Positions 8,115-18,968 are shown, counted from the stretch's first letter. The stretch is 64,000 nt of DNA from Shewanella sp. CG12_big_fil_rev_8_21_14_0_65_47_15 (GCF_002783505.1 NZ_PFGL01000001.1:62001-126000); one strand, 5' to 3'. Translations and numbers: made by a program. Notes: generated from the sequence alone by a model not told the origin.

Positions 8115-9665
8115 ATGAGGCATATGAACCAATTTAACCGAGTCAAAAAGCAGGCCCCTAAGGCCGTGCTGCTAAGCAGTCTAGTGATGGGAACACCTTG
8201 GCTGAGCCATGCTCAACTGGCGGACACGCAGCAACCCGTTGCGACCGAAATAGCGGCGCCGAGTCCTGCCAACAAGCCGAAAAATAATCCATTAAATCAA
8301 GTGAAAACTTACACTTGCCCTATGCATCCCGAAGTGATCAGCCATGAGCCGGGTCGCTGCCCTAAGTGTAATATGTTTTTAGTTGAGCAACAGGATGCCG
8401 AGAATCCTGCGGAGGAACATGCGGCGCACCAAGCCACAGATAATCCAATGACTGAGCCTAAGCAAACCTCGGCCGCCAAGGCGTCGAGTCAGGTATTCGA
8501 CACACCAATATCTAAGGTCGACAACTTAGTCAAAGCGCAAAACCAAGGGGCGACAATTAAATATGTCTGTCCTATGCATGCCCATATCATCAGCGATGTC
8601 CCTGGCACTTGCCCTATCTGCGGCATGAACTTAGAAAAAGTCGAAACGGGTGGCAATACCCAAGAAATCAACATCAATGTATCCGGCAGTATGCAGCAAG
8701 CGTTGGCACTCAAAGTCGCCAAGGTTGAACGCGACACACTGTGGAAGTTTGTCGAAACCGTAGGTCAAATCGACTACGACGAAAGTCAGATCAGCCATAT
8801 CCACGCCCGCGTCACCGGCTGGATTGAAAAGCTGGCGATCCAATCCGTCGGGGATCCCATCAAGAAAGACCAACTGCTGTATGAGATCTATTCCCCCGAT
8901 TTAATCAATGCCCAAGATGACTACCTGCTCGCCATGGACACCGCCAAGGCAAACGGTCAAGGCCGCTACAAAGATTTAGTTCGCAATGCGGGCTTGCGCT
9001 TATCCTTTCTCGGCCTTAACGATAGACAAATCAAACAATTAGCGGAATCACATCAAACCCAATATCGCGTCCCTTTCTACGCTAAGGAAGACGGCATAGT
9101 TAAAGCCCTCGACGTGCGTGATGGCATGTACATTCAGCCTTCGACCGAAGTGATGTCTGTGGTGGATCTCTCCAAAGTCTGGGTGATTGCCGACGTATTC
9201 GAGAACGAGCAAAGCTGGATTGCCAAAGGCCAAAAAGCCGAAGTCGCCGTCCCCGCCATGAATATCAGTGGCATCGAAGGTACTATCGACTATATCTACC
9301 CTGAATTGGACCCTGTGACCCGTAGCCTGCGGGTACGGGTGGTACTCGATAATTCCGACGTCGATTTAAGACCCAAAACCTTAGCTAAAGTCTCGCTATT
9401 CGGCGGCCCAAATAAAGATGTATTAGTGGTCCCACAGGAGGCCTTAATCCAAACGGGTAAAGAAAACCGCGTGATCGTCAAACAGGCCGACGACAGTTTT
9501 ACCGCTAAAGTCGTTAGGGTCGGCATGATGAGCCAAGGCAAGGCCGAGATAGTGTCGGGCCTCAGCGAAGGTGAACGGGTGGTGATTTCGGGGCAATTCT
9601 TACTCGACTCCGAGGCCAGCCTGAAGGGCAGTTTAATGCGTTTAAGCAGCGGTCATCAGCACTAG
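8115..9665 (+). CDS. cusB: Efflux RND transporter periplasmic adaptor subunit, CusB family
   Basis: Membrane-fusion protein of a Cu(I)/Ag(I) RND pump, linking the inner-membrane pump to an outer-membrane channel and delivering metal. Two heavy-metal-binding motifs come first (YTCPMHPEV..CPKCNM at about residues 70-95; YVCPMHAHI..CPICGM at about 150-175). The adaptor fold follows: VGQIDYDESQISHIHARVTGWIEKL, the helical hairpin YSPDLINAQDDYLLA, the beta-barrel, and the C-terminal GLSEGERVVISGQFLLDSEA. About 516 residues, longer than E. coli CusB because of the two metal modules. Starts at 8109, 8115 and 8124 are all possible; 8115 has AGGAG at six bases. It is nine bases upstream of cusA. Confidence 0.93.
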   Translation: MRHMNQFNRVKKQAPKAVLLSSLVMGTPWLSHAQLADTQQPVATEIAAPSPANKPKNNPLNQVKTYTCPMHPEVISHEPGRCPKCNMFLVEQQDAENPAEEHAAHQATDNPMTEPKQTSAAKASSQVFDTPISKVDNLVKAQNQGATIKYVCPMHAHIISDVPGTCPICGMNLEKVETGGNTQEININVSGSMQQALALKVAKVERDTLWKFVETVGQIDYDESQISHIHARVTGWIEKLAIQSVGDPIKKDQLLYEIYSPDLINAQDDYLLAMDTAKANGQGRYKDLVRNAGLRLSFLGLNDRQIKQLAESHQTQYRVPFYAKEDGIVKALDVRDGMYIQPSTEVMSVVDLSKVWVIADVFENEQSWIAKGQKAEVAVPAMNISGIEGTIDYIYPELDPVTRSLRVRVVLDNSDVDLRPKTLAKVSLFGGPNKDVLVVPQEALIQTGKENRVIVKQADDSFTAKVVRVGMMSQGKAEIVSGLSEGERVVISGQFLLDSEASLKGSLMRLSSGHQH

Positions 9666-9674
9666 GAGCGCGTT

Positions 9675-12600
9675 ATGTTGAAATATATTATCGAGGCGTC
9701 GATCAGGCAGCGATTTATGGTGTTGATTATCGCCGTCATGATCACCGTCTGGGGCGTACAAGAGCTGCGCAAGACGCCGCTGGATGCATTGCCGGATTTA
9801 TCCGATGTGCAAGTGATCATTAAAACTCCCTACCCCGGCCAAGCACCTAAATTGGTTGAGGAACAAGTGACTTACCCACTATCGACCGCCATGTTAGCCG
9901 TACCCGGCGCCAAAACCGTGCGGGGTTATTCCATGTTCGGCGACTCCTACGTGTATGTGATTTTTGAAGATGGCACCGACATCTACTGGGCGCGTTCACG
10001 GGTGTTGGAATACCTAAGTCAGATCAGCAGCCGTTTGCCACAAAATGTGCAACCTTCCCTCGGCCCAGATGCGTCTGGCGTCGGTTGGGTGTTTGAATAT
10101 GCGCTGGTCGATCGCTCGGGTAATTTGGACCTATCGCAGCTCAAGAGTCTGCAGGATTGGTATCTCAAGCTAGAGCTGCAAAGCGTCGCGGGGGTGTCTG
10201 AAGTCGCCACTGTCGGCGGCATGGAGCAAACCTATCAGATCGTACTCGAGCCCGATAAAATGGCGATCTATCAACTGGATATCGCCACCATTAAACAAGC
10301 CATAGATAAAGCCAACAGCGAAGCAGGTGGCTCAGTGGTTGAAATGGCCGAAGCCGAATATATGGTGCGCGCTAAGGGCTATCGCCAAACTCTGGAGGAT
10401 TTCCGTGAAATCCCCCTTGGGATCACCAGTCCTTCTGGCACAGGTTTATTGCTCAAAGATGTCGCTACTGTACGTAAAGGTCCAGCCTCACGCCGCGGCA
10501 TTGCCGAACTCGACGGCGAAGGTGAAGTCGTTGGCGGCATAGTCGTGATGCGTTACGGCGAAAACGCCCTAGCGACCATTGATGCGGTGAAGGCAAAACT
10601 CGAAGAACTCAAGGCTGGTCTACCCGATGGTGTGGAGATCATCCCAACCTATGACAGATCCCAACTGATCCTAAAATCCGTCGATAACTTGTTTAGCAAG
10701 GTCGTCGAAGAGATGTTGGTCGTCGGCTTAGTCTGTTTGCTGTTTTTACTGCATGCGCGCTCCACACTCGTGGCCGTGATCACCCTACCGCTATCTATCC
10801 TAATCGCCTTTATTGTGATGAATAAGATGGGTGTTAACGCCAATATCATGAGCCTTGGCGGTATCGCCATCGCCATCGGCGCCGTGGTGGATGGCGCGAT
10901 TGTGATGATCGAAAACCTGCACAAGCATTTAGAGCATTTTAAGGCGGAACATGAGCGCGAACCCAATACAAAAGAGCATTGGCGCATCGTCACCGCAGCG
11001 TCGATTGAAGTCGGCCCAGCGTTATTTTTCTCTTTGATTATTATCACCTTAAGCTTTGTGCCTGTGTTTGCACTCGAAGCACAGGAAGGTCGCTTATTCG
11101 CGCCATTGGCCTACACTAAAACCTTCGCCATGGCCGCGGCGGCCTTCCTGTCGATCACCTTAGTACCGATCCTGATGGGTTACTTTATTCGCGGCAAAAT
11201 CCCCAGCGAACGCAGCAATCCCATCAGCCGTTTCTTGATCGCGCTTTACCAACCTTCACTCAAACTGGTGCTTAAATTCCCTAAAATCACCCTGATGTTA
11301 GCCTTAGTCGCGCTGGCCAGCGCTTGGTATCCTATGACCCGCATGGGCAGCGAGTTTATGCCCGCACTCGAAGAAGGCGATTTGCTCTACATGCCAACGG
11401 CATTGCCAGGCATCAGTGCCAGCAAGGCCGCCGAAGTGCTGCAGCAAACCGACCGCTTAATCAAAACCGTGCCCGAAGTGGCCCGCGTGTTTGGCAAAGT
11501 AGGACGCGCCGAAACCGCGACCGACCCCGCGCCGCTGACCATGCTTGAAACCACTATCATGCTTAAACCCCATGACGAATGGCGTGAAGGCATAACGCTG
11601 GACGGCATTATTGCCCAACTACAGCAAACCGTAAAAGTACCAGGACTCACCAATGCTTGGGTACAACCCATCAAGACCCGTATCGATATGCTCTCGACCG
11701 GGATAAAAACCCCCGTCGGTATCAAAATCACCGGCGCCGATGTCAATGAGCTACAAAGCCTAGGCGCTAAGATTGAGGCTATCTTAAGTAAAGTGCCACA
11801 CACTAAGTCGGCCTATGCCGAGCGCAGTGGCGGCGGCCGTTATATCGATATCAGCCCAAAACTCGATGTGGCCGCACGTTACGGTATGACGTTGCAGGAT
11901 ATTCAGGATGTGGTGCGTTACGCCATCGGCGGCATGGATATCGGCGAGTCGGTGCAAGGTGCCGAGCGTTACCCTATCAACCTGCGCTACCCACGGGAGC
12001 TACGGGACAATATCGAGAAGCTGCGCGAGCTGCCCGTGATCACTAAATCGGGGAATTATCTACCGCTGCGTAACTTGGCCGATATCGAGATCAACGATGG
12101 CGCGCCTATGTTAAAAAGCGAGAATGGCCGCTTAATCTCTTGGGTATTTATCGATATTGAAGGTACATCTATTGGTGAGTATATCGCCAGCGCCAAAACC
12201 GCCTTAGATGCCGAACTCGTCGTCCCGCCCCGTTACAGCTACAGCTTTGCGGGCCAGTACGAATATATGCAGCGGGTCGATGCTAAGCTCAAACAAGTGA
12301 TCCCTATGGCGTTAGGGGTGATCTTCATCCTGCTGATGCTGACATTTGGTTCCACCATGCAGGCGAGTATGATCATGCTCAGCCTACCCTTCGCCTTGGT
12401 CGGCAGTACTTGGCTGCTATATCTGCTGGATTACAACATCTCAGTCGCCGTCGCCGTCGGTATGATTGCCTTAGCGGGTGTCGCAGCCGAGTTTGGGGTA
12501 GTGATGTTGGTGTATCTCAATAACGCCATCAAGCACAGGCAAGAGAAAGACACTTACCACAGCATAGAGGACTTAAAAGAAGCTTTAATCGAAGGTGCTG

Positions 12601-12824
12601 TGATGCGCATTCGCCCCAAGGCGATGACAGTGGCGACCATCTTCTTCGGCCTATTGCCCATTATGTGGGGCGCAGGTTCGGGTAACGATGTGATGCAGAA
12701 AATCGCCGCACCTATGGTCGGCGGTATGGTCACAGCGCCGATACTGTCGCTATTTGTCCTGCCCGCACTCTATCTACTGATTTACTCCCGTAGACTTAAA
12801 AATGAAGTTGAGCCCTCACATTAG
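9675..12824 (+). CDS. cusA: Cu(I)/Ag(I) efflux RND pump CusA
   Basis: Proton-driven inner-membrane RND transporter, 1,049 residues with the usual two sets of six helices and large periplasmic domains. The metal-path methionines that distinguish CusA (monovalent copper and silver) from CzcA are all in place: LLYMPTALPGIS, APLTMLETTI and RIDMLSTGIK, matching E. coli M573, M623 and M672. TM4 carries the acidic proton relay segment GAVVDGAIVMIENLHKHLE. No outer-membrane CusC gene follows, so the channel must be supplied from elsewhere. It ends before a good terminator and forms one operon with cusB and probably the small metal-binding genes. Confidence 0.96.
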   Translation: MLKYIIEASIRQRFMVLIIAVMITVWGVQELRKTPLDALPDLSDVQVIIKTPYPGQAPKLVEEQVTYPLSTAMLAVPGAKTVRGYSMFGDSYVYVIFEDGTDIYWARSRVLEYLSQISSRLPQNVQPSLGPDASGVGWVFEYALVDRSGNLDLSQLKSLQDWYLKLELQSVAGVSEVATVGGMEQTYQIVLEPDKMAIYQLDIATIKQAIDKANSEAGGSVVEMAEAEYMVRAKGYRQTLEDFREIPLGITSPSGTGLLLKDVATVRKGPASRRGIAELDGEGEVVGGIVVMRYGENALATIDAVKAKLEELKAGLPDGVEIIPTYDRSQLILKSVDNLFSKVVEEMLVVGLVCLLFLLHARSTLVAVITLPLSILIAFIVMNKMGVNANIMSLGGIAIAIGAVVDGAIVMIENLHKHLEHFKAEHEREPNTKEHWRIVTAASIEVGPALFFSLIIITLSFVPVFALEAQEGRLFAPLAYTKTFAMAAAAFLSITLVPILMGYFIRGKIPSERSNPISRFLIALYQPSLKLVLKFPKITLMLALVALASAWYPMTRMGSEFMPALEEGDLLYMPTALPGISASKAAEVLQQTDRLIKTVPEVARVFGKVGRAETATDPAPLTMLETTIMLKPHDEWREGITLDGIIAQLQQTVKVPGLTNAWVQPIKTRIDMLSTGIKTPVGIKITGADVNELQSLGAKIEAILSKVPHTKSAYAERSGGGRYIDISPKLDVAARYGMTLQDIQDVVRYAIGGMDIGESVQGAERYPINLRYPRELRDNIEKLRELPVITKSGNYLPLRNLADIEINDGAPMLKSENGRLISWVFIDIEGTSIGEYIASAKTALDAELVVPPRYSYSFAGQYEYMQRVDAKLKQVIPMALGVIFILLMLTFGSTMQASMIMLSLPFALVGSTWLLYLLDYNISVAVAVGMIALAGVAAEFGVVMLVYLNNAIKHRQEKDTYHSIEDLKEALIEGAVMRIRPKAMTVATIFFGLLPIMWGAGSGNDVMQKIAAPMVGGMVTAPILSLFVLPALYLLIYSRRLKNEVEPSH

Positions 12825-12863
12825 CCGGGTATAAGTCTCACTATCAATAATCCCACATCCACT

Positions 12864-12899
12864 ATCCCCTCAATATCAATAGGATTGAGGGGATTTTTA
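12864..12899 (+). terminator. Rho-independent terminator after cusA
   Basis: Perfect 11-bp stem ATCCCCTCAAT / ATTGAGGGGAT with a nine-base loop followed by TTTT. Confidence 0.9.
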
Positions 12900-12988
12900 T
12901 TATCAAATTGGCTCAAAAAAACCTAAAATCATCATTCAATATATGGCAGCCCAATAAATAGCTCTACTCTCAAGCAAGGATTCGCTCA

Positions 12989-14131
12989 ATGACCCCATTC
13001 TATAAAGCCATAGTCAAAAAGCCCCTAAGTCGCTTATTCATAATGCTATTATGTGTAGTTGGCGCATTAAGTGTTGACCCTTTTCCCGCCTTTGCCACCC
13101 CCGCGAGCGGTGAGTTCGTTGCCGATAAACGCTGTGAACTATTTCAATCGAAAAATAAGCAGACGAATCCAGACCAATGGCAGAGTAATATTGGTGAGCG
13201 CTATCCCGTGCTCGAAATCCTCGGCAATAGCACTAAACCTGACTGGCTGCGAGTACGGACCAATGCCGCAACCTCGCCATTACGCTGGATTAGCGGCGAT
13301 TGCGGTCAATATCTGTCTAATATTGCTGGCAGTAATTTATCGACACCTGCAACGGCGGTGGGATCCGTGCAAACCACTAGGGCATCGGAGAGTAAAGCAG
13401 ACAATAAAGATAGCCTTAACACACCTAGCACCACAGAGAAACGCCCAGCCAATCAATGCCAAATCGAGGGTAATTTTGATTCACACATATTGGCATTGAG
13501 TTGGCAAAGTACCTTTTGTGAACTCTATGGCCGCCGCAAAGCCGAATGCCGCGCCCTCAGCCAAACGCCTGAATCGAGCCAGTGGCAACACTTCAGCCTG
13601 CACGGACTGTGGCCGAATAAACAACAATGCGGCACGCGTTACGGTTATTGCAGCACAGTCAAACTGCAACCAAATGATTTCTGTACTTATCCTGAGTTTG
13701 AACTTAACCCATCGGTGCGCAAAAATTTAGAAGAAGTCATGCCAAGCGCTCACTATGGCACCTGTTTAGAACGTCACGAATGGTGGAAGCACGGAACTTG
13801 CCGCAGCCAAGACCCTAACGAGTACTTTTTGCTGGCAACCCAGCTGACCCAAGCCGTAAACGCCTCGGCATGGGTGCAAAAATTTATTCATGACAACATA
13901 GGTAAGAGTGTTAGTAAAAGTGAGTTAAACCAAAGCTTTGATACTAGTTTCGGTCAAGGCGCCCACACCAAAATCAGCCTAGAATGTGCGAAGGGATTAT
14001 TGAGTGAAATCCGCATTAACTTACCCGAAGTCATTAAAGCCTCAGATTCCCTACCTAGTCTACTCGCCAAAGCCAATCGGGCTAAAAAAGGTTCCTGCCT
14101 CGAGACTATCATGATTGATAATGCCAATTAA
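12989..14131 (+). CDS. Secreted RNase T2 family endoribonuclease
   Basis: Periplasmic or secreted RNase of the T2/RNase I family, cleaving RNA through 2',3'-cyclic phosphates. 380 residues: a signal peptide ends near PAFATPASG, and residues about 45-110 look like a small SH3-like extra domain (VADKRCELF..DWLRVR..WISGDCGQ). A low-complexity Thr/Ser linker follows, then the T2 domain from about 155. Both catalytic segments are intact: HFSLHGLWPN (CAS I) and ERHEWWKHGTC (CAS II). Cysteines flank them as in the family. AAGGA precedes the start. The N-terminal addition makes it longer than E. coli RNase I (268 residues). Confidence 0.92.
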   Translation: MTPFYKAIVKKPLSRLFIMLLCVVGALSVDPFPAFATPASGEFVADKRCELFQSKNKQTNPDQWQSNIGERYPVLEILGNSTKPDWLRVRTNAATSPLRWISGDCGQYLSNIAGSNLSTPATAVGSVQTTRASESKADNKDSLNTPSTTEKRPANQCQIEGNFDSHILALSWQSTFCELYGRRKAECRALSQTPESSQWQHFSLHGLWPNKQQCGTRYGYCSTVKLQPNDFCTYPEFELNPSVRKNLEEVMPSAHYGTCLERHEWWKHGTCRSQDPNEYFLLATQLTQAVNASAWVQKFIHDNIGKSVSKSELNQSFDTSFGQGAHTKISLECAKGLLSEIRINLPEVIKASDSLPSLLAKANRAKKGSCLETIMIDNAN

Positions 14132-14213
14132 ACAAATAGTTAGATGAACAAAAACGACGACTTAATGCCGCCATTTTTATTCTTAATGACACTAGCCGTC
14201 CTAAATATGGCAG

Positions 14214-14987
14214 TTATATCTGATTAAGCTTAATCACCGCAAATGTCGCACCTTGGGGATCGGTAATCACAGCAAATCGGCCAACCTCGGGAATATCACT
14301 CGGTGGAACACAAATTTGCCCTCCCAAACTCTGTGCTTTATTGGCAAACACATCGCAATCTGCCACCACAAAATACGGCATCCAATGGGCTGGAATATCT
14401 CCCCATTCGGGCATTATCGTCATCATGCCACCGATAGATTGGCCAGCGACCTGCCATTCAATATATTCAATATCAGGCACTTGGCTGGGTAGAGCTGTCC
14501 ATGGGAATACTTTACAATAGAAAGCCTCTTCAGTGCGGGGGGTTCGACAGGCTAATTCGACCCAACACAGGGTATTGACCTCTCCCTGACGACGGGCACC
14601 TATATGGTTTTTGGCCTGCCACAAAGCAAAGCGCGCGCCTTCAGGATCACTCACCTGCGCCATGATCCCCGCATCTCCCACAATATGCGGCCCCATGTGC
14701 ACTTGGCCGCCCGCCGCTTGAATATCTGCAATACAGGCATCAATATCTCGCACGGCAAAATAGATCCGCCAATGGCTAGGGATCTGTGCCTCTAAACTCG
14801 ATATTTGATACATGGCACCCAAGTCATCGCCATCTAGGTTGAACAGCGAGAAATGCCCCTCAGGAATAGGCATTTCAATCGCATTCCAACCAAACATTGC
14901 ATGGTAAAATACCTTAGCGCCTTCCCAGTCGTGGCTTGCGAGTTCAACCCAACATGCATGTCCTTGTGCGTACTGAGTAATCTTCAT
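14214..14987 (-). CDS. VOC (glyoxalase/bleomycin-resistance fold) protein with two tandem domains
   Basis: 257 residues, two VOC modules in tandem: about 5-125 (CWVELASHDWEGAKVFYHAMFGW) and about 135-255 (CWVELACRTPRTEEAFYCKVFPW). Each ends in the typical SDPEGARFALWQ or TDPQGATFAVI strand. Proteins like this are often annotated as glyoxalase-like or as hydroxylases by similarity, but the substrate is unknown. The start at 14987 has GGGAG at seven bases; an upstream start at 15011 adds eight residues without support. It stands alone between genes on other units. Confidence 0.88.
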   Translation of the reverse strand: MKITQYAQGHACWVELASHDWEGAKVFYHAMFGWNAIEMPIPEGHFSLFNLDGDDLGAMYQISSLEAQIPSHWRIYFAVRDIDACIADIQAAGGQVHMGPHIVGDAGIMAQVSDPEGARFALWQAKNHIGARRQGEVNTLCWVELACRTPRTEEAFYCKVFPWTALPSQVPDIEYIEWQVAGQSIGGMMTIMPEWGDIPAHWMPYFVVADCDVFANKAQSLGGQICVPPSDIPEVGRFAVITDPQGATFAVIKLNQI

Positions 14988-15092
14988 TATTGGCTCCCAT
15001 TTTTGTCTCAATCGTAGGAGTTAAGCTGGAGTTTTTCATTATGTCCAGTTTCCGAATTAAAAAGACAGGACTTAGGGGGTAGTACAAAACAA

Positions 15093-15114
15093 AAAGCCCT
15101 CAAATGAGGGCTTT
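15093..15114 (-). terminator. Rho-independent terminator of the plsB-permease unit
   Basis: AAAGCCCTC / GAGGGCTTT with a four-base loop, followed on the minus strand by a T-tract (TTTTTG). It lies 15 bases beyond the permease stop. Confidence 0.85.
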
Positions 15115-15128
15115 GGCGGCATAAACGA

Positions 15129-16385
15129 CTAGGAATATTGTGGCAGTAAATCCGCCATCGCCAGTAAATGGCAGGCACCCGTGACTATACCAAATAACAC
15201 CACGAGGATGATCAAGGGTGTACCGCCTATCACTCTAAAACCTGTGCTGTCCTGGAATAGTTGCCTAGATTTATAGGCCATCAGTGCTGGAACTATCACA
15301 GCCCATACGGTCGCCGCTAATGCCGCAAACCCGATCGCCACTAAAAAACCATCGGGAAACAGCAATCCCAAAATCGTCGGCGGCACAAAGGTCACTAACG
15401 CAGTTTTCATCCGACCTGAACGCGAGTCATCGAAGCCAAATAAGTCGGCTAGATAATCGAACAGACCTAAGGTCACCCCTAAGAAAGATGAAGCCACGGC
15501 TAGGTTGGCAAACAGGGTTAACATGCTGTTCAACCAGCTACTCGCCATTACCTTTGACAAGGCGCCCACCAAGACCCCCATATTGCCGCCTTGGGCGATA
15601 ATATCGCTAAACTGGCTGCGGGGAATATTGCCCATAGTCGCCACTAACCAACAGGTATAAATGACCAGTGCGATAAAAGTACCGATAACAATCGCTTTGA
15701 TAATAGTGGAAGAGTCCTTACCGTAATACTTTACTAAGCTAGGGACGTTGCCATGGTAACCAAAGCTGGCCAGACCAAAAGGCAGTGCCGCCCATAAATA
15801 GGGCGCAAAACGCTGGGTGCCATCGGGTTCGAGCAACTTAGTCACATCAATTTCAATCAACAAATTGCCGATAGCAAGGAAGAAGGTAATGATCATCCCA
15901 CCGAGCATAATGGTGGTAATACGATCCACGGCCTTAGTGCTGATCAATACGATACTTGCCAACACTAGGGCAAAAACGAGTCCAGCCACGCTTTGGGGTA
16001 ATACAATCCCCATGCCCTCTAGACTGTGATTCACAATCGATCCGCCACCGCTGATATAGGCATAGGTCAAAATATACAGCACGAAGGCAATAGAAACACC
16101 GTTCATAATCCGCCAAAACTGCCCTAGGGTTTGTTTGGTTAAGGTATCGAAGCTGGCGCCGGGTTCAAAATGCAAATTGGTTTCGAGCAAGAGTAAACCC
16201 GACATCAACATGCAAAACCAAATGCCGAGCAACATAAAAATCGAATAGCCGAACCACATACCGGCACCCACCACGGGCAGAGAGAACATCCCAGCACCTA
16301 CGGTCGTGCCAGCTATAATCATGGCACCACCGAGCAAAGACTTACCTGCAGGCTTATGTTTAGCCGCATCCATATAATTTGCCAT
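15129..16385 (-). CDS. Aromatic amino acid permease (Mtr/TnaB/TyrP family)
   Basis: Inner-membrane proton symporter of the hydroxy/aromatic amino acid permease family, importing tyrosine or tryptophan. 418 residues with about eleven membrane helices. The N-terminal substrate loop LLGGAMIIAGTTVGAGMFSLP is typical of the family, and the end MKTALVTFVPPTILGLLFPDGF resembles Mtr/TyrP. I cannot tell tyrosine from tryptophan specificity. The ATG overlaps the plsB stop (TAATG), so it is read as the second gene of a plsB operon. Confidence 0.9.
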   Translation of the reverse strand: MANYMDAAKHKPAGKSLLGGAMIIAGTTVGAGMFSLPVVGAGMWFGYSIFMLLGIWFCMLMSGLLLLETNLHFEPGASFDTLTKQTLGQFWRIMNGVSIAFVLYILTYAYISGGGSIVNHSLEGMGIVLPQSVAGLVFALVLASIVLISTKAVDRITTIMLGGMIITFFLAIGNLLIEIDVTKLLEPDGTQRFAPYLWAALPFGLASFGYHGNVPSLVKYYGKDSSTIIKAIVIGTFIALVIYTCWLVATMGNIPRSQFSDIIAQGGNMGVLVGALSKVMASSWLNSMLTLFANLAVASSFLGVTLGLFDYLADLFGFDDSRSGRMKTALVTFVPPTILGLLFPDGFLVAIGFAALAATVWAVIVPALMAYKSRQLFQDSTGFRVIGGTPLIILVVLFGIVTGACHLLAMADLLPQYS

Positions 16386-18808
16386 TAAGCAATGTGCTCC
16401 GCAGTGACACTCGCTACAATCGTCTGTCTCACTGAGGCTCTCAATAGGCCATTGGCTTGATCTCGAATGCGCTTAATATCAGATTTATCTTCTTTATCAG
16501 AAAGATAACCTAACTCTTTTAATTTAACACTTAAGGTACCGTAGAGTTTTTTATCGTAAAACTCCGGTGCAGTAATGCCGTGCAATGCCCCTAGACGTTG
16601 GGCAAGTAGATGGCTTTCGGACTCAAGTTCCGAGCGCTCCATCTTAGGTCTATGGGCTAACAAATTGAAAATAATTGCATAACGCTGCAAGGTTTCACTC
16701 ACAGAACCCGCCAGCAATAGCAACTGACTGGTGTGCACCGTCACGACCGATAAACCGTCTTGCTCAATCACAAAACCTTGCTCAACAAAGAGATCTAGCA
16801 CTTGATTCACATAGGCAGATAAATCTTTAATACCCATGAAAAGCTCGGCTTTTAACAGCGGATAAAAGTCATTCACTATTGCGAGGATCTGCTGCCGCTG
16901 AATTTGCTCATGGTTGGTCAAACAACTCGCAATCAATGAGGGAATAATAAATAAGTGAATAATGTTATTTCGATAGTAAGTCATAGAGATGGCTTGGCTT
17001 TCATCGATAGACACTATTTCACCTAAGGGATCGGCATTGATTGAAAATTTATTTAGCTCAAGGCCTTGCTGCACTAAATACTTACCATCGCCTTCGGCAA
17101 CCGAAGTGAAAGAAGTGTAAGGCACCCGCTTTAACAGAGTCAGATACAGGTCTAGCTGACGCTCAAGCAGGCAGCGCTCGAGGGCATTTTGCTCCGATGC
17201 CAATAACACTAAACTGGTGAGGGTGACAGAACTGGCCGCCGCGGCATCGTTAATGCGTGTCATCACCCGATTCGCTAGCACGTTGACCGCTGGCGTTAAC
17301 CAACTCGGTTTTTGTTCTGGATCATCGGCAAGCTCTGCCCGCCAATTAGGTGCCCGCTCATTTAAGAAATTTTGCAGCGTTATTGGCTCACCAAAGTTCA
17401 CATAACCTTGACCAAAATTACCTAATTTACGAATTGCCCCAAAGACTTGCCAAACAGACTCTTTCTGCTTTTTCTTACCGCTTAATTCTTTATGGTAAGT
17501 GGCCACTTCCATCACATGGTCATAGCCTAAGTACACAGGTACTAAAGTCACAGGACGCTCAATCCCGCGCAGCACACTGTTCATCGTCATCGCAATCATG
17601 CCAGTTTTGGGCGCCAACAGGCGACCCGTACGCGAACGGCCGCCTTCGGAGAAATATTCCACCGAATAGCCCTTAGCAAACAGTTGATCTAAATACTCAC
17701 GGAATACTGCGGTGTACAGTTTATTACCATTAAAACTGCGGCGAATGAAGAAGGCGCCACCACGGCGGAACAGTGGCCCAGCGGGCCAGAAATTGAGGTT
17801 AATGCCGGCGGCGATATGCGGCGGAACCATGCCTTGATAGTACAAAATATAGGATAACAACAGATAATCCATATGGCTGCGATGACAGGGCACATAAACA
17901 ATCTCGTGGCCATCGTGGTGCAACTGCCGAACTTGCTCGGCACCTTTAATGTTGATCCCGCTGTAAAGCTTGTTCCATAACCAAGTTAAGAAACGCTCGG
18001 CGATACGGACTAAACTGTCCGAGTAATTTGCCGCAATTTCATCTAAATATTCAATCGCAGTCTCACGGGCTTGGGTTTCAGAAATTTTCTTGCTGGACGC
18101 TTCTTCTTGAATGGCCTTACGCAGGGATTCTGACTTGAGTAACGAATGGAATAGCGCCTGACGATTGGGCAACACGGGCCCTGTCATTACCTTACGCTGA
18201 CGACGGAAATGCACCCGGGCAACACGCGCTAACTTATGGGCGATCCCCATATCTGTGCCATGTTCGTCGGCCATATAACGCAATGACACTGCATTCGAAA
18301 ATTGCACAAAATTATGCCGGCCTAAAAATAAAATCATCAAGCACTTGCGCAGCCAAGTCGGGTTTTCACGCTCCAGTACCGCCGCCTTCATAGTGTCGTC
18401 TTCTTTACCCGGCGTACGCCCCCAGTACAGGCTGACAGGCACCAATTGGATATCTAATTCAGGTCTTTCCTTATGTACAGCCAATAAGCGCATAAAGCAC
18501 TCTAGGAAAGGCGCATTACTGGCACGCTCACCAAACAATGGCTTGCGGCCTTCGAGGCAAACGACACGGGGAGCCACAACACCATTGACCACTAAGGGAT
18601 CGTAGGGACTGGGCAGCCCTAACTTTGCAGTGATTTCGCTCAATGCAGCAATATCACTGAGGGATTCTGTTTTCATCACATAAGCAAGGGGGCTGGAGGC
18701 ATCCAGATTCAGATCGGCAAAGGGATCCTGGGGCACCACAATAGTGTGCACTAAGTGTTTTTGGATCCAACGTAATGATTTCAACCAAAGAGAGTCTTGT
18801 TTAGGCAT
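16385..18808 (-). CDS. plsB: Glycerol-3-phosphate acyltransferase PlsB
   Basis: Inner-membrane enzyme making lysophosphatidic acid from glycerol-3-phosphate and acyl-ACP/CoA, the first step of phospholipid synthesis. Starting at MPKQDSLW it has 807 residues, the same length as E. coli PlsB. Acyltransferase blocks: HX4D in [37 protein letters not shown], and LVPVYLGYD. An upstream GTG at 18835 would add nine residues and has a poorer ribosome site. It is divergent from lexA, the same arrangement as plsB/lexA in E. coli. Confidence 0.96.
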   Translation of the reverse strand: MPKQDSLWLKSLRWIQKHLVHTIVVPQDPFADLNLDASSPLAYVMKTESLSDIAALSEITAKLGLPSPYDPLVVNGVVAPRVVCLEGRKPLFGERASNAPFLECFMRLLAVHKERPELDIQLVPVSLYWGRTPGKEDDTMKAAVLERENPTWLRKCLMILFLGRHNFVQFSNAVSLRYMADEHGTDMGIAHKLARVARVHFRRQRKVMTGPVLPNRQALFHSLLKSESLRKAIQEEASSKKISETQARETAIEYLDEIAANYSDSLVRIAERFLTWLWNKLYSGINIKGAEQVRQLHHDGHEIVYVPCHRSHMDYLLLSYILYYQGMVPPHIAAGINLNFWPAGPLFRRGGAFFIRRSFNGNKLYTAVFREYLDQLFAKGYSVEYFSEGGRSRTGRLLAPKTGMIAMTMNSVLRGIERPVTLVPVYLGYDHVMEVATYHKELSGKKKQKESVWQVFGAIRKLGNFGQGYVNFGEPITLQNFLNERAPNWRAELADDPEQKPSWLTPAVNVLANRVMTRINDAAAASSVTLTSLVLLASEQNALERCLLERQLDLYLTLLKRVPYTSFTSVAEGDGKYLVQQGLELNKFSINADPLGEIVSIDESQAISMTYYRNNIIHLFIIPSLIASCLTNHEQIQRQQILAIVNDFYPLLKAELFMGIKDLSAYVNQVLDLFVEQGFVIEQDGLSVVTVHTSQLLLLAGSVSETLQRYAIIFNLLAHRPKMERSELESESHLLAQRLGALHGITAPEFYDKKLYGTLSVKLKELGYLSDKEDKSDIKRIRDQANGLLRASVRQTIVASVTAEHIA

Positions 18809-18925
18809 TTTTCTTATGCAATTAAATACGTTCACTAGCCCAATAGAATACCAGACTCTGGGGAATATTCGCTAATACTCTCCGATATCGTTAAAAAGTG
18901 GTTAATACTTGCACTATCCATATTA

Positions 18926-18941
18926 CTGTATATACTAACAG
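18926..18941. promoter_or_regulatory. LexA-binding SOS box 1
   Basis: CTGT-N8-ACAG palindrome (CTGTATATACTAACAG), a full match to the gammaproteobacterial SOS consensus, 28 bases upstream of the lexA start. Confidence 0.93.
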
Positions 18942-18944
18942 TAA

Positions 18945-18960
18945 CTGTATAGAAAAACAG
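18945..18960. promoter_or_regulatory. LexA-binding SOS box 2
   Basis: Second CTGT-N8-ACAG palindrome, beginning three bases after the first and ending eight bases before the lexA ATG. Tandem boxes are the known pattern for lexA self-repression. Confidence 0.93.
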
Positions 18961-18968
18961 GAATCACC

